DNA of 64,000 nt from Chitinophagaceae bacterium (GTDB lineage Bacteria > Bacteroidota > Bacteroidia > Chitinophagales > Chitinophagaceae): assembly GCA_023229465.1 (NCBI GenBank), contig JALNZE010000007.1, positions 1 to 64,000 on the forward strand. Direction: 5' to 3'. A program made the translations under genes and the position numbers. This document shows, in pieces, positions 35,657 through 45,143 of the stretch. How positions within the stretch are numbered: the stretch's first letter is position 1; each line of letters starts with the position of its first letter. The notes beneath the pieces are model-generated. The model was not told the origin of the DNA. It searched no databases and saw only the letters and a list, made by a program, of their open reading frames with translations.

Positions 35657-36688
35657 ATGTTAAAGAAAATTTCAACAGTATGTATTGGAATTCTTAGTCT
35701 GCTGTCAGTAAATGCACAGACCGATTCCAGTAAAAAATCCACTACCACATTTACAGGTTCAATTGATGGCTATTACAAGTTCAATTTCAACAATCCTCCC
35801 GCAGGAACAAACAACCTGACCAGTTTCACCAATTCAAACAATTCTTTTGAATTGGGCATGGCATCCGTTAGAGTGGACCACAATTATGGTAAGGTTTCCG
35901 CAACTGCTGATGTTGGTTTCGGCAAAAGAGCACAGGAATTCTCATACAATGATATCGGAACCACGCTTACCGCCGTTAAACAGGCATATATCAGTTATGC
36001 CCCTTCTGATAAGGTAAAATTTACCATCGGTAAATGGGCCACACATTGTTCCTATGAATTAATGGATGCATATCTCAACAGGAATTATAGCATGTCATAC
36101 GGCTTTTCTTATGGCCCATTCTTTCATACCGGTTTAAAAGCGGACATCTCATTAGGTGGTAAGAGTACCCTGATGCTGGGTATTGCTAACCCAACTGATT
36201 ATGTAAGCGCACCTACTTCAGTGAAAGTAATAATAGCCCAGTTTAATACCGGATCGAAAGATGATAAGCTAAAAGCTTACCTGAATTTTCAAGGTAGTAC
36301 CGGGTTAACTCATTTTAACCTCGTGGTTACCGGCGTATTGTCTAAACAGTTCAATCTGGCATACGATGGTACGCTCAGTTCGAGCAAGATAGGAACTGAG
36401 AACTCCAGTTGGAAAACCCATGCAATTTATCTGAATTATGACCCAATCAGCAATTTTGGCCTCACACTAAGAGGTGATTATTTTGATGACAGGAAACTAA
36501 ACCCACTGATCGTTAATGCGAATAAAATTTTCGCTACAACAATTTCCGGGAACTTCAAAATAGACAACCTCACCATTATACCGGAATTAAGATTAGATAA
36601 TGCCTCTAAAGAAATTTTTTCAAAAGGAACCGGTGTGGGAACCAAAAGCACTGCCAGTTTCATCTTAGCTGCCGTGTATAAATTTTAA
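35657..36688 (+). CDS. Outer-membrane porin of the BBP2/OmpL-like type
   Basis: The 343-residue product has a signal peptide (MLKKISTVCIGILSLLSVNAQ) and an outer-membrane barrel with features of the putative beta-barrel porin-2 family: FTGSIDGYYKFNFN at the first strand, SASVDVGFG-like strands, QAYISYAPSDKVKFTIGKW and a C-terminal aromatic residue (AAVYKF). Such porins are often found beside Amt in Bacteroidota and may let ammonium or amines cross the outer membrane; that substrate is inferred from position only. Confidence 0.88.
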   Translation: MLKKISTVCIGILSLLSVNAQTDSSKKSTTTFTGSIDGYYKFNFNNPPAGTNNLTSFTNSNNSFELGMASVRVDHNYGKVSATADVGFGKRAQEFSYNDIGTTLTAVKQAYISYAPSDKVKFTIGKWATHCSYELMDAYLNRNYSMSYGFSYGPFFHTGLKADISLGGKSTLMLGIANPTDYVSAPTSVKVIIAQFNTGSKDDKLKAYLNFQGSTGLTHFNLVVTGVLSKQFNLAYDGTLSSSKIGTENSSWKTHAIYLNYDPISNFGLTLRGDYFDDRKLNPLIVNANKIFATTISGNFKIDNLTIIPELRLDNASKEIFSKGTGVGTKSTASFILAAVYKF

Positions 36689-36903
36689 TAGCCCCCCATT
36701 CATAACCAAAAACTCAACAAATGACTGACCGGGTATGCTTAGCTTTCTAATTTCAAAAATACGGCCAACCTGGAAATGGAACATCCCCCGAAAAGAGCAA
36801 AACCTTTTCATTTTACTCAGGGTCTAAAAATTGCCGGCAACTGAGTTTTTGATATAGTAATAGTTTTATCCTTTATCTTAGTTTTCCTGCTTAAGGGGGA
36901 AAC

Positions 36904-37662
36904 ATGAAATTAACGGTGAGGCTGGTTCAATATATTTACTGCGCTTATGCCTACCTGGTATTTGTGGTAATTATGTTTGTGGTATTACCTTTCGTTTTAG
37001 TATCCCTATTGTTTGGTAAACTGCGTGGTGGCAATATGATTTACCAGTTATGCCGATATTGGGCGGCTGTATGGTACTTTTTTATTGGCATACAGCATAA
37101 AGAAATTTATGAGCACCCGCATGACCGGAGCCGGCAATACATTTTTGTGGCCAATCATATTTCCTACATGGATATACCGCCCATTGTGCTTATCGCTCAT
37201 CAACCGGTACGAATCCTGGGCAAATATGAAATGGTGAAAATTCCTGTTTTTGGATGGATTTACCGGGCAGCCGTTATTTTGGTAGACCGGCGCAATTCAG
37301 CAACCAGGTCAAAAAGTGTGAGAGCTTTGAAATCGGCCCTTAAACACCATATATCCATTTTTATATTTCCTGAGGGCACTTTTAATGAAACCAATCATCC
37401 CCTGAAGGATTTTTATGACGGGGCATTTCGTATTGCTATAGAAACGCATACGCCCATTAAACCTGTTTTATTGGTTGATACTATGGATAGATTGCATTTT
37501 GCAGGACTCTTTGGGTTGACACCCGGCATTAGCCGGGTAGTTTACCTGGAAGAAATACCTGTGAAGGGATTTGCCATTAAAGATATACCGGTACTAAAAG
37601 AAAAGGTATACCGGATAATGGAAAATGGCCTTAAACGATATCGCAGCTACCCAACTGCTTAA
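36904..37662 (+). CDS. plsC: Lysophospholipid acyltransferase (PlsC-type)
   Basis: The 252-residue protein acylates lysophosphatidate or a related lysolipid at the inner membrane. Two N-terminal hydrophobic helices (about 8-40 and 55-70) precede the catalytic NHISYMDIPP motif (His-x4-Asp), the FGWIYRAAVILVDRR block and the FPEGTFNE block. It is followed 28 bp later by priA in the same direction. The acyl-acceptor preference is not determinable. Confidence 0.9.
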   Translation: MKLTVRLVQYIYCAYAYLVFVVIMFVVLPFVLVSLLFGKLRGGNMIYQLCRYWAAVWYFFIGIQHKEIYEHPHDRSRQYIFVANHISYMDIPPIVLIAHQPVRILGKYEMVKIPVFGWIYRAAVILVDRRNSATRSKSVRALKSALKHHISIFIFPEGTFNETNHPLKDFYDGAFRIAIETHTPIKPVLLVDTMDRLHFAGLFGLTPGISRVVYLEEIPVKGFAIKDIPVLKEKVYRIMENGLKRYRSYPTA

Positions 37663-37690
37663 AGTGTATTTTTGAATAAATTCATCTCTA

Positions 37691-40132
37691 TTGTTTGTTG
37701 AAGTTATCATACCATTAGCCTTACCCAAAAACTATACCTGGGCCGTTCCGTTGCACCTGCAAAACGCCATACAACCTGGTATTCGTGTAGAAGTTGTTTT
37801 GGGTAAACACAAAAGATATGCAGGCATCATAAAAAAAGTACTCAGTACAAAACCTGGTGCTTTTCAACCAAAAGACATCCTGAATGTTTTAGATGACGAG
37901 CCCCTTTTATATCCGCAACAGTTACAACTTTGGGAATGGGTGGCACAATATTATATGTGCAGTGAGGGAGAAGTAATGCAGGCGGCCATCCCCTCTAACC
38001 TGAAATTATCCAGTGAAAGTATTTTAGTATGGAATGAGGAAAAAAGTGACGACTTCAGCAACTTATCAGATGCCGAATATATTGTTACTGAGGCCCTGGA
38101 ATTAAAAAGGGAACTGCGTTTGAGTGAAGTGCAGCAGTTAATAGATTCAGTCAACACTTATCCCATTATTAAAAGCCTTATCGAAAAAGGGGTATGCCAT
38201 GTTTGGGAAGAGTTAAAAGACAAATACAAAGCGAAAACAGAAACCTATCTTACCCTTAATCCGTTATACCATGTTGAAGATAAACTGGCCGATCTGTTAA
38301 ATAACTGGAGTAAGGCGCCAAAGCAAATGGAACTACTGCTTTCGTATTTGCATTTAATTAAAACAGAAGGAGAAGTTACCCAGTCACAGCTACTCAAAAA
38401 ATCAAATGCAACTGCCGCACAGTTAAAAGGCCTTTGCGAGAAAGGAATTTTATTCGTTGAAAAAAGAGCTACTGACCGCATCCGTCAGTTACCCAAAAAC
38501 ATCCAGATCGATTTTATCCTGTCTGATATCCAGGAAAAAGCTTTACAGGAAATCAAAACCAGCTTTAAAGAGAGAACCGTTTGCCTTTTACATGGGGTAA
38601 CTGCCAGTGGTAAAACAGAAATATATACCAAACTAATAGAAGAAGCTATCCAGCAAGGCAAGCAGGTTTTATACATGCTACCTGAAATAGCGCTTACCTC
38701 GCAGATCATCCGTCGTTTGCAAAAACATTTTGGCGGATATATTGCCATCTATCATTCGAAATTCAATCCAAATGAAAGAGTAGAGATATGGAACAAGGTA
38801 AAAACAGGTGAAACTAAAGTGGTACTGGGTGCCCGGTCATCGTTGTTCCTGCCATTTAAAGAGTTGGGACTGATCATTGCAGATGAAGAGCATGATCCTT
38901 CATATAAACAACAGGAACCTGCCCCGCGTTATCATGCAAGGGATACGGCTATTTATTATGCCTCTCTTTTCGGGGCCAGGGTATTGTTAGGTAGTGCCAC
39001 CCCTTCTATTGAGAGCTACTATAACTGTGACCAAAAAAAATACAGCCTGGTTACTCTTTTCGAACGGTATGGTGGTGTTGAATTGCCACGGATAGCCATT
39101 ATAGATATTACAAAATTACCCACAAAAGATAAAACCAAGGTTGCATTAAGCCCGGCACTGATTACTGCCATGGAACTGTCACTCCAACAAAAAAAACAAG
39201 TGATACTTTTCCAAAACCGCAGAGGCTATTCGCCTTACCTGATCTGCCATACCTGCGGCTGGATACCGCAATGCGATCATTGCGATGTAACACTTACCTT
39301 TCACAAAGCAAAAAACAAATTAACCTGTCACTATTGCGGTACCACCTACCCTGTTATTCATACCTGTGCCGCATGTGGCAGCCATAATTTTACCCAAAAG
39401 AACTTTGGTACTGAAAAAATTGAAGAACTGGTAGCAGAAACTTTTCCCGATGCGAAAATTGCCAGAATGGATTACGACAGTGTGAAAGGAAAACATGATC
39501 ATGATGCATTAATCAAACTATTTGAGCAACAAAGAATAGATATACTGGTAGGTACCCAAATGGTAGTAAAAGGCCTGGATTTTGAACACGTTAACCTGGT
39601 GGGAATTGTAGACGCAGACGGTATCCTCAATTTTACTGATTTCAGGGTAAATGAAAGGGCCTTTCAATTGATGGAACAGGTTAGTGGCAGAGCCGGCAGA
39701 AAAGATGGCAAAGGCACAGTGCTCATCCAGGTTAGTAATAAACACCATCCGGTATTGCAATTTGTACAACAGCATAATTACAAAGCATTATATACTTTTG
39801 AAATTGCCAACAGAAAAGAATTTGATTATCCGCCATTTACCCGCCTGATTCAGATTACTTTCAAACATAAGGAAAAACACATCGCTGAAGAAGCTGCCAA
39901 TATAATGATGCAGGGTTTGAAGGCTAATTTTTCTAAACAAAGTAACGGCCCTGCCCAACCGGTGGTAGACAGGGTAAGAAATCAGTATTTATGGGAGATC
40001 CTGATTAAATTACCGAAAGATGCCAGGCAAATAAATTTGTGCAAGCAGGTAATTCAGCAACAGGCAATCATTATTCAATCAAATAAAAGGTATCGTGCTG
40101 TTTCCATCTTACCCGATATAGATCCAATATAA
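37691..40132 (+). CDS. priA: Primosomal protein N', replication restart helicase
   Basis: PriA restarts stalled forks. The 813-residue protein has an N-terminal DNA-binding domain, a helicase core with Walker A GVTASGKTE and the DEEH box (IADEEHDPSYKQQEP), eight zinc-binding cysteines between CHTCGWIPQCDHC and CAACGSHNF, and VGTQMVVKGLDFE in the C-terminal helicase lobe. An in-frame stop lies 6 codons upstream and there is no ATG between, so translation must start at the TTG at 37691 (or another non-ATG codon). Confidence 0.95.
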   Translation: MFVEVIIPLALPKNYTWAVPLHLQNAIQPGIRVEVVLGKHKRYAGIIKKVLSTKPGAFQPKDILNVLDDEPLLYPQQLQLWEWVAQYYMCSEGEVMQAAIPSNLKLSSESILVWNEEKSDDFSNLSDAEYIVTEALELKRELRLSEVQQLIDSVNTYPIIKSLIEKGVCHVWEELKDKYKAKTETYLTLNPLYHVEDKLADLLNNWSKAPKQMELLLSYLHLIKTEGEVTQSQLLKKSNATAAQLKGLCEKGILFVEKRATDRIRQLPKNIQIDFILSDIQEKALQEIKTSFKERTVCLLHGVTASGKTEIYTKLIEEAIQQGKQVLYMLPEIALTSQIIRRLQKHFGGYIAIYHSKFNPNERVEIWNKVKTGETKVVLGARSSLFLPFKELGLIIADEEHDPSYKQQEPAPRYHARDTAIYYASLFGARVLLGSATPSIESYYNCDQKKYSLVTLFERYGGVELPRIAIIDITKLPTKDKTKVALSPALITAMELSLQQKKQVILFQNRRGYSPYLICHTCGWIPQCDHCDVTLTFHKAKNKLTCHYCGTTYPVIHTCAACGSHNFTQKNFGTEKIEELVAETFPDAKIARMDYDSVKGKHDHDALIKLFEQQRIDILVGTQMVVKGLDFEHVNLVGIVDADGILNFTDFRVNERAFQLMEQVSGRAGRKDGKGTVLIQVSNKHHPVLQFVQQHNYKALYTFEIANRKEFDYPPFTRLIQITFKHKEKHIAEEAANIMMQGLKANFSKQSNGPAQPVVDRVRNQYLWEILIKLPKDARQINLCKQVIQQQAIIIQSNKRYRAVSILPDIDPI

Positions 40133-40160
40133 CCTGTTCTTATATTTAGTCAAGGCATAT

Positions 40161-41171
40161 ATGAATATTACAGAAAACATATCCGTAAAATCTTACAATA
40201 GTTTTGGCATTGATGTAATCACCAGGTATTTTGCCACCTTCTCTTCAACAAATGAGTTACTGAATTTACTTGAGGATTACCGCGCCAAAAATGTATTGGT
40301 GTTGGGTGGGGGGAGTAATATTTTATTTACCAAACCATATGAGGGCCTGATCATTAAAAATGAGTTGAAAGGGATTGAATTACTGCATGAAGACAGTGAA
40401 TGCTATTTTGTAAGGGCGCAGGCAGGTGAAAACTGGCACAGATTTGTACAATATTGTATTGAGCATAATTATGCAGGGGTAGAGAATCTAAGCCTGATTC
40501 CCGGAAATGTAGGCGCATCACCCATGCAAAATATAGGAGCATACGGGGTTGAGATCAGGGATGTGTTTTATGCATTGGAAGCATGTCATCTCAAAGATCA
40601 TACGATGCATCGTTTTGGATTAGCTGATTGCCATTTTGGCTACCGGGAAAGTGTTTTTAAGAATAAATACCTTAATCAATTCGCAATTATGAATGTCACG
40701 TTCCGGTTACGTAAACAACCTGTATTCCAAACCGGTTACGGAGCTATTGAACAGGAGCTTGCAAAAATGCAAATCAGTAAATTAACCATTAAAGCCATTT
40801 CAGAAGCTGTCATCAATATCAGGAGCAGTAAGTTGCCCGACCCGGCAAAAATTGGCAATGCCGGCAGTTTTTTCAAAAACCCTTTGATACCCCTAACTCA
40901 TTTTAAGGAACTGAAAAAATCATACCCGTCAATTCCCGGGTACCCGGCTAAGGAAAATAAAATTAAAATAGCCGCAGGCTGGCTAATTGAACAATGTGGA
41001 TGGAAAGGATACCGCAAATCAGATGCAGGCTGTTATGAGAAGCAGGCACTGGTATTAGTCAATTATGGTAATGCATCCGGACAGGAGATACTGGACTTGT
41101 CAGAATCGATTATACAAACCGTATTAGCTAAATTTCAAATTACCCTGGAAAGAGAAGTCAATATCCTATAA
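40161..41171 (+). CDS. murB: UDP-N-acetylenolpyruvoylglucosamine reductase
   Basis: MurB reduces UDP-GlcNAc-enolpyruvate to UDP-MurNAc in peptidoglycan synthesis. The 336-residue protein shows the FAD site (VLGGGSNILFT and LIPGNVGASPMQNIGAYG), the YRESVF segment typical of the E. coli-like type, and the catalytic Ser near residue 236 in GNAGSFFKNP. It follows priA by 28 bp. A strong bidirectional terminator separates it from ompA. Confidence 0.96.
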   Translation: MNITENISVKSYNSFGIDVITRYFATFSSTNELLNLLEDYRAKNVLVLGGGSNILFTKPYEGLIIKNELKGIELLHEDSECYFVRAQAGENWHRFVQYCIEHNYAGVENLSLIPGNVGASPMQNIGAYGVEIRDVFYALEACHLKDHTMHRFGLADCHFGYRESVFKNKYLNQFAIMNVTFRLRKQPVFQTGYGAIEQELAKMQISKLTIKAISEAVINIRSSKLPDPAKIGNAGSFFKNPLIPLTHFKELKKSYPSIPGYPAKENKIKIAAGWLIEQCGWKGYRKSDAGCYEKQALVLVNYGNASGQEILDLSESIIQTVLAKFQITLEREVNIL

Positions 41172-41193
41172 ATTCTTTGCCGGTATAAAAAAC

Positions 41194-41228
41194 AAAGAGG
41201 GCTATCTATTATGCGATAGCCCTCTTTT
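41194..41228. terminator. Bidirectional terminator between murB and ompA
   Basis: A perfect 13-bp stem (AAAGAGGGCTATC and its complement) with an 8-base loop is flanked by A-rich and T-rich runs, so it can stop transcripts from both converging genes. Confidence 0.92.
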
Positions 41229-41254
41229 ACTTACCAATCCAGTCTCTTTATCTA

Positions 41255-42616
41255 TTAATAATATTTGAGTTTCATTTCAACACGACGGTTAAGTCCACGC
41301 CCTTTGGCTGTTTTATTATCAGCAACCGGTTTGGTTGAACCAAATCCCTCAGTACTTAATTTTGAAGCATCAACACCGGCTTTAGTGGCCAGATAATCAT
41401 AAACTGATATTGCACGGTTCTTACTCAATGGCTCATTTATTTTATCAGAACCTGTATTATCTGTATGCCCTTCTATATCCAATTTAAGCGCTGCATCTGC
41501 TTTCAGAATGGCTGCTACCTCTTTTAAAGATTTAAATGATTTAGACATTAATTTAGCGCTGCCTGTTACAAAGAAAATATTTTTTGAACTGGCTGCCACT
41601 TTCTTGATCACTTCTTCTTTGATTACCGGACAACCATTGTTTTCTCTAACACCTGGTACATCAGGACATTTGTCTTCTTCATCATTAATCCCATCTTTAT
41701 CTCCGTCTGGAACAGGACAGCCCTGGTAACGGGCAACACCCGGTACATCAGCACATTTGTCTTCTTCATCATTGATACCATCTTTATCTCTGTCTGGAAC
41801 AGGGCAGCCATTGTATTTGGCCAATCCTTTTACAGTAGGGCATTTATCGTTCTCATCATTAATGCCATCTCCATCAGTGTCTGGAACAGGGCAGCCATCA
41901 TATTTAGCTACACCGGCAACCGCAGGGCATTTATCCTTACTATCCAGGATTCCATCTCCGTCTGTATCAATTTCAACCGGAGGCGGAGGTGGGGGGGCAA
42001 CTACCAGGGGAACTTCTTTCTTTTCTTTCAATGGAGAGCCAATCCCAATTGAATAGTTAAGGTGATTCGTTGCAAAATTTGAAATTTTTGCATTATAGCC
42101 GAATAAGGTATGTACATAAGTGCCTTCACCAAGATCAAATTGTAAACCCAAACCGGTTGGCATGTAAGCCGCGAAATAAGTACCGCCATACATAGAAACA
42201 CCCAGGCCGATGTTAAAGTAAGGAACTACAAAATACTTGTCGCGTAACAATTTGATATTTAAACCAGCGGACGTTTCCAATAAAAATTTACTATCAGTAG
42301 AGGCCGGCACACCTGAAAAATAAGAAAAAGGATACTTTACAAATGAGCCTCCAAGGGTACCAACAAAATCAACATGCTCTGTTAGACCTTCATAATAGTT
42401 GAAGCTAAGACCAGGCGACATGTCTTTTAATTTTGCCCACTGATTTTTAGATAATACAGTAGACAGAGAGCTATGATCAATCAGGTTAGCTGTGGTCATA
42501 TCTTTCAGAAAAAAATTGACCGCTAATGTGGGTCTTTTTTTATAGCTGACTGGGGTCTGTGCAAAAGATCCTGCTGACAATCCAATAGCTATCAGGGCAA
42601 ATAGGAATTTCTTCAT
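41255..42616 (-). CDS. OmpA family protein with TSP3 repeats
   Basis: The 453-residue protein has a signal peptide (ending SFAQTPVSY), an N-terminal region of about 180 residues resembling a small outer-membrane barrel, a proline linker (VVAPPPPPPVEI), five calcium-binding thrombospondin-3 repeats (DTDGDGILDSKDKCP and variants), and a C-terminal OmpA/MotB peptidoglycan-binding domain (IEGHTDNTGSDKINEPLS, NRRVEMKLKYY). It tethers the outer membrane to the cell wall. The TSP3 copies are also similar at the DNA level. Confidence 0.95.
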   Translation of the reverse strand: MKKFLFALIAIGLSAGSFAQTPVSYKKRPTLAVNFFLKDMTTANLIDHSSLSTVLSKNQWAKLKDMSPGLSFNYYEGLTEHVDFVGTLGGSFVKYPFSYFSGVPASTDSKFLLETSAGLNIKLLRDKYFVVPYFNIGLGVSMYGGTYFAAYMPTGLGLQFDLGEGTYVHTLFGYNAKISNFATNHLNYSIGIGSPLKEKKEVPLVVAPPPPPPVEIDTDGDGILDSKDKCPAVAGVAKYDGCPVPDTDGDGINDENDKCPTVKGLAKYNGCPVPDRDKDGINDEEDKCADVPGVARYQGCPVPDGDKDGINDEEDKCPDVPGVRENNGCPVIKEEVIKKVAASSKNIFFVTGSAKLMSKSFKSLKEVAAILKADAALKLDIEGHTDNTGSDKINEPLSKNRAISVYDYLATKAGVDASKLSTEGFGSTKPVADNKTAKGRGLNRRVEMKLKYY

Positions 42617-42639
42617 AATACGAGTTTTAGTAATTAGGA

Positions 42640-42647
42640 CAAAAATA
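42640..42647 (-). promoter_or_regulatory. Promoter -7 element of ompA
   Basis: On the minus strand the bases read TATTTTTG, matching TAnnTTTG, about 25 bp before the ompA start codon. A TTTA stands roughly 19 bp further upstream as a weak -33 element. Confidence 0.55.
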
Positions 42648-42698
42648 CAGGCAGAATCTGACTTTTAAAAATTATGATAACTTTATATTATACCCATT

Positions 42699-43592
42699 TT
42701 ATTCCAAAGTCCCTTTTGCCACTACTTCCACTTTAACGTTGGTAAGTCCTTTTTTGATAAAATCAAGGCGATTTGCGGCGATTCTACTGAGATCTATTAC
42801 TCTACCCCGCAACTGCATCCTTTTGTGCATCCTGTCGTTTATTCTCAATATGATGGATTTGTTATTTTTCAGATTGGTTACCCTAACCCATGTATTTAGC
42901 TTAAAGTTATTGCTTGCGGCCGACATTTTACTGTTTCGGTAGATTTCTCCGGTAGCCGTTTTACTTCCATCCAGGTTGCTACTGTAAAAACTGGCAATAC
43001 CAAAAACTATATGGCTGTTCGTTTTCACCGGATCAGCCAGTACTGAGTCAGCCAGTATAATAGAATCCCTTATCCCGGTAAGGGTATCAATGGCTTTGCT
43101 TTCCGGGGATAGTTTTACCGTATCAACAGGCGTAATGAGTTCAATGGTTTCTACCTTAACCCGGGTAAGTCCATCATCCATAAAATTCAATTGCCTGGCT
43201 GCTCGCCTGCTAAGATCAACAACCCTGCCCTTTTTCTTCATCCGGGGATGCATTCTGTCGTTTATGCGAACAATCACTGTTTGTTTATTACGAAGATTGG
43301 TTACCAAAACCCAGGTATTCAATTTGAAATTATTACTGGCCGCTGTAAGCAAATTATTCCGGTAACGCTCGCCTGTTGCTGTTAAAGAGCCGTCCAGGTT
43401 TGCACTGTAAAAACTGGCAATCCCCATAACTGTTTTTCCTTTTCCAGCCTTACCAACTACTTTAAAAATTTGTAAACGGCCCGATTGGGTATTGTGTAAA
43501 CTGTCTGACTTACCCGTTAAACTATCCTGCTGCGCCTCTGTTAAAAAGAATAGGTGCAGAAAAAGTATGAGTGACAGGTTTTTTTTAATCAT
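42699..43592 (-). CDS. Protein with two RlpA-like double-psi beta-barrel domains
   Basis: The 297-residue protein has a signal peptide (LSLILFLHLFFLTEAQ) and two copies of an RlpA-like domain, at about residues 50-150 and 195-295. Each holds GIASFYSxNLDGSxTATGE, the AASNNFKLNTWVxVTNL strand, the metal or sugar-site IxRINDRMHxRM, and GRVxDLSRxAA. RlpA-type domains act on peptidoglycan or bind cell-wall proteins. There is no SPOR domain, unlike E. coli RlpA. The two copies are close enough to suggest a recent internal duplication. Confidence 0.88.
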   Translation of the reverse strand: MIKKNLSLILFLHLFFLTEAQQDSLTGKSDSLHNTQSGRLQIFKVVGKAGKGKTVMGIASFYSANLDGSLTATGERYRNNLLTAASNNFKLNTWVLVTNLRNKQTVIVRINDRMHPRMKKKGRVVDLSRRAARQLNFMDDGLTRVKVETIELITPVDTVKLSPESKAIDTLTGIRDSIILADSVLADPVKTNSHIVFGIASFYSSNLDGSKTATGEIYRNSKMSAASNNFKLNTWVRVTNLKNNKSIILRINDRMHKRMQLRGRVIDLSRIAANRLDFIKKGLTNVKVEVVAKGTLE

Positions 43593-43734
43593 ACAGATTG
43601 CATTAGGAACAGAAAACCAGTGATGGTATTAGAGTAAAGTAGTGGAACCTGGTTGAAATACACTGATTTTTGAATACAATTTATAAAATAATAAGCCGCC
43701 CACAAAAGCCAAACATGATGCCAAAAATTAAAAT

Positions 43735-44040
43735 TTATAATTCAGTAACATCTACTACTGCATTGATATTCAATGCTCCATGAATATGAGGAAATACTTC
43801 ATTAATGGATCCTGCCAGCTCAAATACCAGGGGGCGATCTATCTTTGCTTTTTCAATTTTCAGCTTAAGCAATCCTTTATAACCCTGGTAATATCTTTCC
43901 AGCACTCCTGCTACCTGGTCTTCTGTACTGCAATGAATAAACCCCTCAGTTGCCAGGGTATCTGAATCGTAATGCCCTAATTCCTTCGCTTTTTCCCATT
44001 GTTCACGTGTGGTAACATGGTATATATAATCTGATTCCAT
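43735..44040 (-). CDS. DUF952 family protein
   Basis: The 101-residue protein matches the DUF952 family: IYHVTTREQWEKAK near the start, TEGFIHCSTEDQVAGV, RPLVFELAG and FPHIHGALN near the end. It is a cytoplasmic protein of unknown activity; ADP-ribose-related chemistry has been proposed for the fold, not shown here. It is the last gene of the aromatic amino-acid cluster, 42 bp after aroC, and may just share the transcript. Confidence 0.85.
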   Translation of the reverse strand: MESDYIYHVTTREQWEKAKELGHYDSDTLATEGFIHCSTEDQVAGVLERYYQGYKGLLKLKIEKAKIDRPLVFELAGSINEVFPHIHGALNINAVVDVTEL

Positions 44041-44082
44041 TTGTCGTTTATTAAGTATATAATTTTGTTTTTGAATAACGCT

Positions 44083-45099
44083 TCACAAAATTACAGCCTT
44101 TATTTTGTGATCCAGCAACATCAGATCAACAAGAACAAGGGCGGTAACTGCCTCCAAAACTACGGGCACCCGCAAAGCAATGCAAAGATCATGGCGCCCT
44201 TTAACTGAAAAAGGACTAACCTGGTTGGTTTCCCGGTTCCAGGTTTGTTGTTCTTTTGGGGTGGAAGAAGTGGGCTTGACAGCAATTCTGTATACCAGTT
44301 CATTTCCATTTGTGATACCGCCTACAATACCACCGGCATGGTTAGTTGTAGTTTTGCCGCTTGCATCTTCAATGGGATCATTATGTTCAACGCCAAACAT
44401 CTTAGCTGCCGCGAATCCTGCTCCGAATTCAATCCCTTTCACTGCCGGGATGGAAAATACTGCATGACTTATCAGAGATTCTACTGAATCAAAAAAATGT
44501 TCCCCCAAACCAACGGGCAGCCCATTTACCCTGCATTCAACGATACCTCCAATACTGTCTTTAGCCTCAAAAGCTTTCTGCAACCCAATTTCCAGGTTAG
44601 ACTCGCCCCCTATCTCCAAAATAGCGGCTTCAACAGTTGTTCCTCCCTGGGTAACCTCTGGAATTTTCAAAAGTTTTTTGGCAATTACGCCTGCTGCAAC
44701 CAGGCAAACTGTTAACCGGCCACTAAAATGACCTCCTCCTCTAAAGTCTTCGAATCCGCCATATTTTGCGTGAGCAGTAAAATCTGCATGTCCTGGCCGT
44801 GGAACCGCCCTTAGTTTCTCATAATCTGCGCTACGGGTATTTTTATTTTCAAATAAGATGGTAAGTGGTGCCCCCGTTGTTCGCCCATTAAATAGGCCCG
44901 TTTTAAAGATGGGTATATCAGCTTCTTTTCTGGGAGTTGTTCCCTTTTGAACGCCCCCTTTTCTGCGCTCAATATCTACTGTAAAGTCTTCTAAAGTCAA
45001 TGGCAATCCTGCAGGACACCCATCAATAGTTAACCCTACGCATTCACCATGCGATTCACCAAAAATATGTAGGCGGAAAATGCGGCCGAAACTGTTCAA
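44083..45099 (-). CDS. aroC: Chorismate synthase
   Basis: AroC converts EPSP to chorismate, the common aromatic precursor, using reduced FMN. The 338-residue protein begins MNSFGRIFRLHIFGESHGE, the canonical family start, but its first codon is TTG, not ATG. RPGHADFTAHAKYG, FRGGGHFSGR and the C-terminal RHDLCIALRVPVV are present. At 338 residues it is somewhat short for the family. An octamer repeat array lies directly upstream (45104-45143), in place of a normal ribosome-binding site. Confidence 0.95.
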   Translation of the reverse strand: MNSFGRIFRLHIFGESHGECVGLTIDGCPAGLPLTLEDFTVDIERRKGGVQKGTTPRKEADIPIFKTGLFNGRTTGAPLTILFENKNTRSADYEKLRAVPRPGHADFTAHAKYGGFEDFRGGGHFSGRLTVCLVAAGVIAKKLLKIPEVTQGGTTVEAAILEIGGESNLEIGLQKAFEAKDSIGGIVECRVNGLPVGLGEHFFDSVESLISHAVFSIPAVKGIEFGAGFAAAKMFGVEHNDPIEDASGKTTTNHAGGIVGGITNGNELVYRIAVKPTSSTPKEQQTWNRETNQVSPFSVKGRHDLCIALRVPVVLEAVTALVLVDLMLLDHKIKAVIL

Positions 45100-45103
45100 G
45101 GGG

Positions 45104-45143
45104 TAGCGTTTATGGGTTGATTAGTTGATGGGTTTACTGGTTT
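45104..45143 (-). repeat. Octamer array across the aroA stop and aroC leader
   Basis: On the minus strand five 8-bp units read AAACCAGT, AAACCCAT, CAACTAAT, CAACCCAT, AAACGCTA. The array covers the aroA stop codon and ends 4 bp before the TTG start of aroC. Confidence 0.75.

Noticed and set aside
41620..41960. Tandem DNA repeats as a mobile or CRISPR element
   Set aside because: They encode the TSP3 calcium-binding repeats of the OmpA-family protein.
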